Shown: positions 54,002-64,000 of the stretch, one piece after another
Position numbering within the stretch: position 1 is the first letter of the stretch
How the letters are laid out: each line of letters starts with the position of its first letter
NCBI GenBank assembly: GCA_030848705.1
Contig: JAUIZM010000018.1
Location: 744,001 to 808,000 of the forward strand
Direction: 5' to 3'
Length of the DNA stretch: 64,000 bases
From: Heracleum sosnowskyi
Lineage: Eukaryota > Streptophyta > Magnoliopsida > Apiales > Apiaceae
Made by a program: the position numbers and the translations under genes
The notes under the pieces: generated by a model
What the model saw: only the letters and a program-made list of their open reading frames with translations
Database searches by the model: none
Told to the model about the DNA's origin: nothing

Positions 54002-57000
54002 TTACATAATAACACCGGGTAAGTTATAGAACACTTCTTCGTACACCACATTCGCTGTAACATTCGTTGATCCACCATCATCGCCATATATTAGTATGTG
54101 CAAACCTTTTTCAGAAGTAACCCTAGAGACAGCGACATAAAGCTGGCCATGAGTAAATACAGAACGTGGAAGGTACAATCCAACAGTATCTAATGATTGT
54201 CCTTGGCTTTTGTTGATTGTCATTGCAAAACACAATTGAATAGGAAATTGAATTCTTTTGAACTCAAATGGCCATTTTGTATCTGTTGGTACCATCTCAA
54301 TTCTTGGAATAATATGCAGAGTTCCTACTTGTGAGCCACATAGAATTTCACAAAGGATGCTATTTTTCAAACATTTCTTCACAATCATTCTTGTACCATT
54401 ACACAACCCCATTATTTGATTAAGATTCCTCATCAGCATGACAACAGAACCAACTTTCAATTTCAAATCGTGTCTAGGAAGACACGGCATATTAATAGAA
54501 TTGAGATACTCCACTGGAAATGCAGCCTCAAAATCATTTGATTCGCCAACACTATCAGCGAGGGAATCTTGACTGTAATATGTATTAATATCGCCAGGGA
54601 TTAGATCAAGAATGTAATCATTGATGTCACCAACAACTGCATTAGTAGGAGTAAGTATTGATCTTTGACTCAAATATTTAGCAGATGTCATATTACTCAC
54701 AAAATTTGGATAGACAACATCAACAATGTCTTTGATTACTGCACCAGATGACTTAATCAAGAATTTATCTGGAATGACCACCTGAGGATCATATATGGAA
54801 TCTACTGAACCAATATCGGGAATATGGCCATTGCCAACATCAAGAACCCATTGACTGAAATCAGCTATTTCTCTATTTTCAGAATCAGATTTTCCAGAGT
54901 ATAACCTCATATTTTGTTTTAATAAGAAAACATTGCATTGATCCCACAATTTAGACTGATTCAGTGATGCAGCTACAATTTGTGCTCTGGATGCTTTTGG
55001 TATTACAGGCAAAATCTGCCTAAAATCTCCTCCAAAATCAACAGTTATACCACCAAATGGTCGTCTAGAGTTAGATGAGTCAACCGCGGACATAATATCT
55101 TTCAAACAACGATCCACACTCTCAAATGCATGGCGATGCTGCATTGGGGCCTCATCCCAAATTATCAAACTTGTTTTCTTCATCAATTCTGCTTCATCTG
55201 TTCCATGTTTGATAGCTGCAACTGAGTACTGATCAAGCTTTAGAGGAATGTGAAATCTTGAGTGAGCTGTTCTACCTCCAGGAAGTAAGGTTGCAGCTAT
55301 ACCTGAAGAAGCAACTGGTAAAACTATTTTACCTTGACTTCGTAGACCACAACACAGAGTATTATACAAAAATGTTTTTCCGCAGCCGCCACTACCATAA
55401 ACAAAAAAAATACCGCCTTTTCCTTTATCAACACTGTCTGTGATTGAATTATAGATATCCATTTGATCTTTGTTAAGATTTGGAAAGAACTGGTCATGTT
55501 GTTTTTTCATCTCCTCTTTGTCATATCCAGTTTCCTCAGATATGAGACGATTCCCGGATGAATAAAGATATACATCATCAGGAAATGGCATAGTTGAGAA
55601 GTCTTTCAGAGATTTGCCAACATCGTTAAGCAATTTCTCAATATCTGTTAAAAATGTTACATCATCAGTACAATTATTTTTTGTTGAATAATTGGATATC
55701 AATGTTATACTGTTTTATACCTGCTAAAGCAATGTTCTGGATAGCATCATGACTTAGTTGTAGATTTTCATTGTTGTTGAGGCGACGCATGTTATAGAGA
55801 ACATCTTCAGACATCGAATGCCAGTGTTGTTGCCATAATTTTAGAGGATCTGCAACTGAATTGTTTGTTAAAATGTGGACAAAAAGTTCTCTAAGTTGTT
55901 TAGGCATGGCACTGAGAGCGTTCTCGGACATGGCCACATGCCACTGTCTATCGTCTTTAAGAAGACCGAGAGCATCACATGTCTCTTTGAATGTGTTATA
56001 TACTTTTCCGTCAACAGTGCGCAGATCCTCATATGATGTCGCGCCTTTATTCTGCATTAAAATCATTCGTAGGAAGAATGACTCGCCAGCAGAAGTATGA
56101 ATATCAATTATCCTACCCACTACATGTCCTTTTTCTCTTTCCTTCCACCTGCATTGATCGGCTTTCCAAGTAAAGTACTGAGGGAATTCCATATAAGTAT
56201 AGTTCTTAGCACCAGGAAGTATTTTATTGGCCACGAACCAACCTTCAAGTTTACTTTTTTTGGAACTGGCCTTTTCAGCAATTGTATGTAGATCATCAGA
56301 TTGTTTGAAAGTAACATTTTTCTCATCAGGACAATGTACTGGTAACCGTTCAACTGCTGGAAATCGATAATGAATGTCAAACCCAAACTGCCTCCACGCT
56401 GCTTCAACCGCACATACATAACGACCATCGAGATAATGTTTTATTTCATTATGGCTTTTTTTCACTTCATTTGTTGATGAATTAGAGCCAGACGTATCTT
56501 TCTTCTTCAGAATCATAGTGGCGGTATCATGACCCTTCAAACAGTATTTAAAAAGATATTTCAATGATCTGCTATTGTTGCAAACTTCCAAATTTATATG
56601 ACAATGAAACCGAGTCAACAAATCCCTGTTATATGGCACAACATACTGATTGTCAAGAAATACTCCTTTCATTTTAACTGTATTATTCAGTCTGCGTCTG
56701 CGATATTGTGGAAAACCACAATCATCAAAAAATGTATGTGGGTTATACCTGCATTTCAAGGTTAAAATAAAATGTTAACAAAGGTGTATTACGGTTCCTA
56801 CATATGTTGTAATCAGGTGTAAATTGTCGGTTTTGAGTGGTAAGAGTACCTTTTCGGGAAATGTCTGATACACCTTCCCTTAACCATACACGGAGAGTTA
56901 TAACAATCGTTCCCACATGGTCCATGTATCATAAAATTCTTAACTATATGATAACCAACTGGATCAAGTTTCTGATCTGGTATCTCCGCAGATATTAACT

Positions 57001-60000
57001 CATCGATTTGATCGATTGTTTTGGGTCTATCGTTAGGGTGTAGCCATATCAACATGTGTGTATGCGGAAGCCCTCTTTTTTGAAATTCAATGACATGCAT
57101 CACTGACATATGCCATAAATTAAAAAAATATGTAATCAAATATTATATCAAATATCATATTAGTACACAATTAATAGATAATGAAAGATTTATATTTATG
57201 ATATTAAACAAATAATGAAAATGGAGTAGGAAGTTATAGTTGTATGTAATGAAAATTATAATTACCTCCTATACATCTACCGAAATAATTTTTTTTCTTG
57301 ATCAAGTCAATTAATTGATCAAGCTTCATCTTAAAAACCCTTGCAATAATATCTGGAGCATTCACAACTTCTACACCAGGCAAAAGTTTAAGCATGGCTT
57401 GAATTTCTGGCCATTGTGTATTGCAGGTCATTGTGAGGAAAAGAGAAGGGTGGCCAATTGCACGACAAATAGCAAGGGAATCCTTGAAGTACTGATTCAT
57501 GTATCGCTGTGATCCTGTAAATGTCGCAGGAAGAATAACATTTTGACCAACGCTAGATGAATCTGTATCACCCTTTCTTACTCGATCACGAATCGATTTG
57601 TATAGATCAGAACGTATGATATGTTGATGCCTCTTAATCCAATCTAACCTATATTGTTCAACTGCAGCAAAAGAATCAACAACAAATTGCTGCCAAAGTC
57701 GACCACCAAGATGAAGGGTCATACCTGAAATAAATAACAATGTATTTAAAATTATGAAAATAATGGTCGCTAGTTATTTTTAATTAATAATAATACTTAC
57801 TATAATTATACCCAATAGCGTAATCTGTAAATATGTATATGAAAGTATGGATTTGAACCCCGATACCTTCATTAGGACGTATCATTAATTTATAGGCATA
57901 ATATTCTCGCATAGACACAGTGGTTCTGGATTTACTCTCTTCAGGGTTCTCTTCATTGCTAGTACTTGCAGGAAACTTGACTGATTTTGGGATAAGTGGG
58001 ATTTCAGGATGAAAACCTGTATCTCCATACGGAAAGAGGAGTGGGTACTGCAGTTGCATGAAATGAGCGCATGTTTCATATACTCGCTTGAGATACAATT
58101 GTTTGGTCTGCACAACAATGTCTCTAAAAGGAGAGGTATCATCGGCATCACCAACAATTAAAGCTGCCACATCATTTGATTCTATGACATGATTAGTTCT
58201 TCCTGAGGCAGATCGGGAATGAAGCAATTGCAGATTGAACTCTTCCGGTTCTTGAAGATTAAAACGATCTCTTGCCATACGGAAACCTCTGGCTAATTTG
58301 TTGTGTTCATCCAACATCTGTAACAATGCCTCGGTTATTTCTGGATCCAGTGTATCATTACCGTTGACAGCAGAGATGCGATTTTGAAGTTCATTTTCAG
58401 TATCATAAATATATAGCTGGCAAAATTTGGGAGTTTCCCCTTCCTTTGGTTTGAGAGTACCAATCAGATGATAATTTTGACCATTTAGTTTGAAACAATA
58501 CGGGCCCCCTCCGTTGTTTATTCTTTTATCAATTTTACCACCAAGTGAGGTAAACTGAAACATTGAATTGTATGCTCGAATATGTTTTTTGAAATGACTA
58601 CTCTTTTCACCACCAGATAGAAGGGAATTAAGATACGGAGGTGGTTTCCTTTCTTCGGGCAATACAACCTGTCCATCTCTACAGCAAAGGGAGAATGTTG
58701 GCTCTCTATTCTTGTAGCTTTTGTTAATTCGTTCCTCATTCCACATTACTGCTTTACATTTCTTACAAACTTTAGTAGGCGCGCCTAGATCCATATAACC
58801 TTTCCACATATCTAACAAAAATGTGTTAATATACGTTAATAACTTAGGATCAATTGCAAATTTGTTTATAGTAAATCTAAATATAAATTTAAATATAAAT
58901 AATATACAAATGAAAAAGTTACCTGGTTTAGATAACTTGGTATCATTTTCATCATCATGAACATATTGTCCTCGGCTAACTATAAAATTATGTTAATTGA
59001 TCGTCTCAGATATCATAAAGTTGTAAAAAGGATAAAAGTGCTTCAAGTTCACAAAGATATTTCAACTCAATACATACTTTGTTCACCTTGTTCACCGTCG
59101 AAAGTTCCTGCTGTATAGATAAATTTCGATAGAGTCATACAATCGTGTGGAGTGTTTTATACATGTAAAGATGAATTTCACATCAGGGTGATTAACATAC
59201 CATTTTGCGCTTCACCAAAATCTGTATCTTCAACATCTGCTATGATAAAACACATTAATAGTTGTTCAAATTGTGATTATAATTTGCTAATGATCTATAC
59301 ATACACGTAATTGATTCATCGATATCTAAAATCTCATCTGTCTGAAACACATTATCATCTTCGACTGGAGCTTTTCCTTCATTTCTACTTGTAGAAGTAC
59401 TTTGATTATTTATTATACTATTCGTCCCTGTTTTAATAACACATAAGTTAAAGAGCTCCAAATGTTTTTTTTATGAAGAATCACAAAATTTGTCTCCTTA
59501 AAGTGGAACCGGATCACCTGGTTTGTTCTTCCCTTTATTAAATTCTGGTGTCTGAACATCATTGAAAGCATCCAAGAGGTTTTTAACTCCAGAACCTGTT
59601 CCACTACGATACCAATCTGAAGTGCATAATTAAGATATTAGAAAGTGGCTTAAATCATTATAAATAATTAAATTGGATTCAAAATTATAATAATTATATC
59701 TTGCCTGGAGCCTTTAAACCTAGATGTTCTAATTCTGGAACGACAACTGTGATATCATCATCCCTGCTACTTTTGTTATTTGAGGATCTTGAAGGGTTAG
59801 CATCCATAACAGAAGAATTATTAATATAGGAGCGAGAGTCACTACTAAAATTATTTGATTTCCGGTGTAATAGGTTGAGAGAACTGTTAACCTGAAGGAA
59901 CCTATCTGCCAAACAAAGTTTTGTTAGTGATTGGTTCCATTAATATAACTATTAATGGTCGCAATTTTGAAATTAAAAATGCATTTACCCCGATTGAAAG

Positions 60001-61161
60001 AATCAAGCAAACGCCAATCGGACTTTGTAGAACTATGTTTTTTCAGTGGAGATATTCTGGAAGATGGCAAATGGAAAGGATTCACATTGCTGTTTATATT
60101 GGTTTTACGCTGAATAGCACGACCAATGCCACTTTGGTAACTAATACCTAAACAATTATGGATATAAAAAATAACCAATACCATCAAAAAATATGTTGAT
60201 GTGAATGGAAATAATGTTTATAAATTATTACAAATTACAAAAAAAAGGAAAACCTGAAAGATCAACACCAACCTCCTTTGCGATGGAGTGAGGATAATTT
60301 CATTAACACGTTTTGTAGAATACTTATCTTGAGGAGCATTTATATTGGATTTCTGGTGAGAGTTGGATGCTGCTCTGTTACAACCTACAAAAATGGACGT
60401 ACAGAGAATCGGCATAATGTAGTTAATATTAATTTGGTTCATGATTCTATCGAACATACCTGATGACTTATCATAACCATGTTTTCCTTGCGTAGTAACA
60501 TGAGATGTCTGATTAACATCGTTACCTTAGAACAATGGATTTTAAAAGTTAATGAAAGTTTCTATATTAAAAGATACCAAAAACCACTGCAGATGAAAAT
60601 ACATATTTTCTTAGCAAATCGTACTTAAAAAATCAACACCAACAAAACTCTGTTGCGATGGAGTGAGAAGCATTTCCTGGTTGTGATTTGATCCATTGTC
60701 ATTATCTACAGCAATACACATCTGATTATAATATATAATCCCAATAATTTGACAAAACAGTTCAAAGTATAATAATCTTCTGAAACAAAAACAAAAAAAT
60801 GAATAAGAATGGATAAACATACCAATGAAGATAGTACTTTGTGTCTTGATATTGGGATCTATATTTTCGAAGTTAACAGCATTAATGTTTATAGATGCGC
60901 TATCATTGTTCTGTATAACAATTCTGGGACGACGCTTTTGAACTACAAACACAAATAAAATTAACATATAGAAGACAGGTCAAAATCATATCAAAAATCA
61001 TGGGTTGATGAATGTACGATTCTGAGAAGACCCAGGTGAGAGTGGAGAAAGAGGAACACGTTTTCGATCTGTTAAGGATACAAAATTGTTGTCACAACCC
61101 AACTAAAATGAAAATTGATCGAAGAACGAATATGAACTAAGGGCGTACCAGTGCGATCCAT
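54002..61161 (-). CDS. Helitron Rep/Helicase protein (HUH endonuclease plus PIF1-type helicase)
   Basis: Core exons with agreeing phases: 58811-57867, 57724-57266, 57102-56850, 56748-55721 and 55644-54002 (about 1440 residues). Short 5' exons chain from the ATG at 61161 (61161-61149, 61068-61018, 60942-60823, 60705-60625, and others to 58811) and encode a disordered basic N-terminus. Zinc-type Cys pairs (KVCKKCKAV) open the core. The Helitron_like_N region has LGGRLWQQFVVDSFAAVEQY and GSQRYMNQYFKD. The HUH site is KRGLPHTHMLIWL. The tyrosine region is IKHYLDGRYVCAVEAAWR. The helicase has GSGGCGKT, IIWDEAPM, GGDFRQILPV, AMTINKSQGQSL and YVAVSRV. It nicks, unwinds and rejoins DNA in rolling-circle transposition. 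No stop or missing motif seen in the core, so it may be active. Confidence 0.88.
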
Positions 61162-61933
61162 TACAATCCAAGTAGAAGGGAGAAGGAACACGAAATTTGA
61201 GATGTCCCAAAAAAGTATCAGTGATGAATAACAAAATACTGGCAAAATTGATGGAGAATTCAAATTTACAATCGTGTGCTAAAATCATGGACGAAAAAAT
61301 TGTTGGTTATTGGCACTCCATTTTGTTTGGTTTACTATTATATCGGGTCATATCCATTTTTAAAATATGGTAAATGGGTCATGCACAAACCAAGTATAAT
61401 TTGTATTGGGATGATTGGTAATGGGTAAAACCCGATTACCCAATGGATACTAAAAATAAGTAAATGTCCAGAATATCCTTGGAGATAAGTAGGAAGGTTA
61501 AAGGATAAGGGATAGAAAGTGTAATTTTTGGAGTTGTTCATGTTCAGGAATTAGTAATTAATTAATAGATTCAAAACTTAAGAATATTTTACCAACTAAT
61601 GTAAAATTAAAAATATTAATAAAATTGAAGAATTAAACATATTACTACGGTTATAAGCTTGTAATTAAAAAGCACATGACCTGACCGCAAATTTCAAACT
61701 CCAAAACAAATAAAATGAAGGTGTAAATTCTGAATTACTCTACTCATTCCAACAGATTGCAAATTCAATCACTGACGTAATACAACCAAGATTCATATAT
61801 GTCAACCTATACATACACGAAGCTGTAAGCATCCTGATTTGATCCGTGAGGAACCGGACTCATATTACACGCGCATTCACATCTACTACGTCTTGATTGA
61901 TTCTCGGCGAGAAATTGCAGAAACAAACCTGAA
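61162..61933. other. Divergent intergenic region; candidate Helitron 5' end
   Basis: It contains the leader of Rep/Hel and the promoter of the WD40 gene. A candidate 5' terminus (minus strand A|TCTATTAATTAATTACTAAT) is at 61569-61570. A phrase 'cggttataagcttgtaat' at about 61649 resembles the degenerate plus-strand Helitron 3' end at 23034. Neither is firm. Confidence 0.3.
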
Positions 61934-61960
61934 ATGAACACGGAGATTTCATCGGAATGA
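61934..61960 (+). promoter_or_regulatory. Upstream ORF of 8 codons overlapping the main start
   Basis: The ATG at 61934 is followed by seven sense codons and TGA at 61958-61960. That stop overlaps the first main ATG (61957) as ATGA. This layout can allow re-initiation and translational control. It depends on the transcript starting upstream of 61934, which I cannot see. Confidence 0.5.
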
Positions 61961-64000
61961 TGACGTCACCGGAAGATGATCGGAAAAAGAAAGACGTGAC
62001 GGCCGATCCGGAGTACTGTAGTTGTTTGCTTCAGCCTTGCCGGACCGATTCCGATCCCAATTATACCGGAATTCGTAGGCTCCTACTTTCTCGCAAGCCT
62101 CATCCCTCGCTTCTTCGCCGCAAGGTATAATTTCGATATCTCATGTACTTGTGTTTAGTAATTTGATTTGTAATTCGTTAGACAAGTGTATAGCAAAAGA
62201 ATTACAGCAATTGTTTCGATATGAATTGGTTATTTGATTTATATTACTTGTGTTTTTGGATGTGAATTGGTTATTTGGTTACGATATGTGAAGGATTGGA
62301 GGTGCAAGGGAAGAGGTTATGTGGCGTTCCGTAATTATATTAACAGACCGAAGAATTGGGAGAATTTGCATAATGCAGGCCACACTGGCACTCCTGGACA
62401 GAGGTTGATTGTTGTTATTATTGTATATCTTTGTTAGCTAGTGAAATTGAACCGCACTTGGATGTTTTATGTATCGTTCAATAGAATTAGAGTGCCTACT
62501 TGGAATTACGTGTTAAATTGTCATGTGCTCGTGTGCTTTCCACTTTGATCAAGGCTAACAAACTATTGAGCATGTTATGCAATTTACTAAAACTATTGCC
62601 ATACTTTGGTTTGCAGTTGATTATGCACATACACGCACTTGTAAAGTACATAGCCGAGCAATTTATTATGGTTCAGGAGTAGCTTTTAGAATTTCGATAA
62701 GAGCGCCTTAGTTATGATTAATAGGTTAGAGATTTAAGGATTTTTAGGAATGTCTGATGCATTTTAAAAGTATATTAGTTGAGTGGACTGTTTCACGCAC
62801 TTATATGTGTGAATTGAAAATGTAAGTTTCTTCGTTTTAAGTTTCTGCTGTTAGGTTTCGCTAATAGTTTATACATGAGCTGCAGGGAACAAGTAGGATA
62901 CACATTCCTCAGCATCTAGGGTGCATGTTTCCTTAAGTTCGAAGTTTATTTGTTATCTTTTTCACTTTCACATCCTTGTATTGAGTTTCAGGAATATCTC
63001 TAATGAAAACTCGCCTCTCAAAGAGGATTTCCTTAATACGATTCTGACATCAGATTAATTTACTGGTTGATGCATCAGTGGCAATTGGATGCAATCTCTA
63101 GGTTCTTTTGGTCAACTGAGTCTTTTACTTGAGGGGGACAGCTGGAGTACAATCAGGGTATGTGCCACACTTTTCTTTGTATGATTAAATCATCCCGGTA
63201 CTATACATATGAGTATATTTTTATTAAAATTGTAGAAGCTAGTTTAATTTTAAATTTAAGTTGCAATTGCTTGTTTGTAGACTTATAGTTTACTTTTGAT
63301 GTAGAGTTTCCTTCTTTTTCCTAAAGGAAATGTCAAATTGTCTAGCTTTTCAGATTTAAACTTATTGCTACTTTGTTAACGTTTGACAACCATAATAATA
63401 TGTCCTTTTTATGTAGCTCTATTGTGACACTCAAGCATTTGCAGGATGACAAGAATGTAAATGTTGCTTAAAGTTGTCATTCACTTTGTTGCTCCTTCTG
63501 CAGGAAGTACAAAGTAACAGTCAAGCATTAAGTCAAAGTGCAAGTTTAAGCTCAAATGCAAGTGAAAGTCCACGTATAAAGGGTGAACCTGCATATTCCT
63601 TTGTAGGGATGCATTGCATTTTTGACCAAAGCAAAGCAATGGGTAAACATTGTAGATTAAATTGATTGCCTTATATCCTCAATTAGTCGATAGTTAGTTG
63701 TGATATTTTTCCTTAGGTTACTAAGTTCTATAGTTTAATTTTCAGTTACGGTTCTGAAGTTCGGGCATATGAGTTCAGACTTACTAGCCTATGGAGCAGC
63801 AGATGGAACGCTGACTATCTGCACCGTCTCCGAAACACCTTCTATAATCAAGCAATTAACAGGGCACTCAAAAGATGTCACAGGTTGGATTAACTGGTAT
63901 TGGTTCTGTAGTCTTTTTAGATGCAAATACTTAGTTAGGAACTCCTTTTCCAAGTAACATACTGTATATAATTACTTAAATTTTCATCTTCAAATAACAA
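61957..64000 (+). CDS. WD40-repeat protein, WDR13-like (5' part)
   Basis: Exons with agreeing phases: 61957-62124, 62294-62403, 63079-63157, 63504-63642 and 63746-63883. The gene continues past the window. The N-terminus (DPEYCSCLLQPCRTDSDPNY) and 'GYVAFRNYINRPKNWE' are the conserved pre-repeat part of plant WDR13-type proteins. A Ser-rich linker (SQSASLSSNASES) follows. The first WD blades begin with 'YSFVGMHCIFDQSKA' and 'LAYGAADGTLTICTVSE', then 'KQLTGHSKDVT' with the GH typical of a blade. WD40 propellers act as protein scaffolds; the partner is unknown. A second in-frame ATG follows directly (61960). This is the best candidate for a normal host gene in the window. Confidence 0.82.

Larger units (their letters stand above)
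23046..61569 (-). mobile_element. Putative giant autonomous Helitron (about 24 kb without the nested copia)
   Basis: The 3' end is clear on the minus strand: a CCCGTG-CACGGG hairpin, an 11-nt spacer and terminal CTAG followed by T at 23045. The minus-strand Rep/Helicase gene (61161-54002) lies far to the right. Between them are four RPA-like genes and an F-box-like gene on the same strand, and a B3 gene on the other. RPA-like genes commonly accompany plant Helitron helicases. No consensus TCTATACT end was found to the right of 61161. The boundary given (61569, minus strand TCTATTAATT after an A) is only a candidate. The B3 and F-box genes could alternatively be host genes next to a shorter or unrelated 3' end. 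Confidence 0.5.

Noticed and set aside
61325..61340. 'tttactattatatcggg' considered as a Helitron 5' end
   Set aside because: It lacks the TC start and the matching subterminal text, and it points the wrong way for the minus-strand element.

Overview
The window is AT-rich plant nuclear DNA. It has multi-exon genes with GT-AG introns, Ty1/copia retrotransposons primed by initiator tRNA-Met, Helitrons, a TRIM, MITEs and a LINE-like insertion. A eudicot fits best. I cannot name the species from sequence alone.

Layout. 1-2218 is the 3' end of a Sirevirus-like copia element (3' ORF, polypurine tract, 1109-bp LTR). 2219-8530 is a graveyard: two Helitron 5' termini, diverged duplications, a truncated copia element (LTR, primer site, partial gag), a scrambled Ty3/gypsy fragment, a CACTA-like end and a (TA)n tract. 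A RING-IBR-RING E3 ligase gene lies at 8877-9890 (minus). 10.1-11.5 kb holds a small inverted-repeat MITE, AT-rich repeats and a LINE-like insertion with 13-bp duplications. 11748-17724 is a second copia element (minus, target duplication ATATT). Its gag start is split by a TRIM, its RNase H region by a hAT-like MITE, and its 3' LTR lacks most of U3. 17.8-23.0 kb is repeats: a MITE, a 1.24-kb terminal-inverted-repeat element and a plus-strand non-autonomous Helitron.

From 23046, a Helitron 3' hairpin with terminal CTAG on the minus strand, to about 61.5 kb, the contents look like one very large minus-strand Helitron. In element order it carries a multi-exon Rep/Helicase gene, three short two-OB-fold RPA-like genes, one long RPA-like gene with a zinc-binding module, an F-box-like gene and an opposing B3-domain gene. 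The 5' terminus is not certain, so the outer B3 and F-box genes could instead be host genes. Within it sits a complete 14,524-bp Sirevirus-like element (33896-48419) with LTRs that read as identical and a GATGT target duplication. It lies inside coding exon 1 of one RPA-like gene. It encodes Gag, Pol, a small acidic protein and a 1686-residue 3' protein, and it is strewn with TGACAG/CTGTCA words in both coding and noncoding parts.

From 61957 a WD40-repeat gene of the WDR13 type runs off the right edge on the plus strand.

How the parts work together: the Helitron Rep/Hel would nick and unwind DNA for rolling-circle transposition, and the RPA-like proteins would plausibly coat the single strand. 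The role of the F-box and B3 genes is unknown. All exon models are by eye: splice sites were chosen so that phases agree and family motifs continue across junctions.
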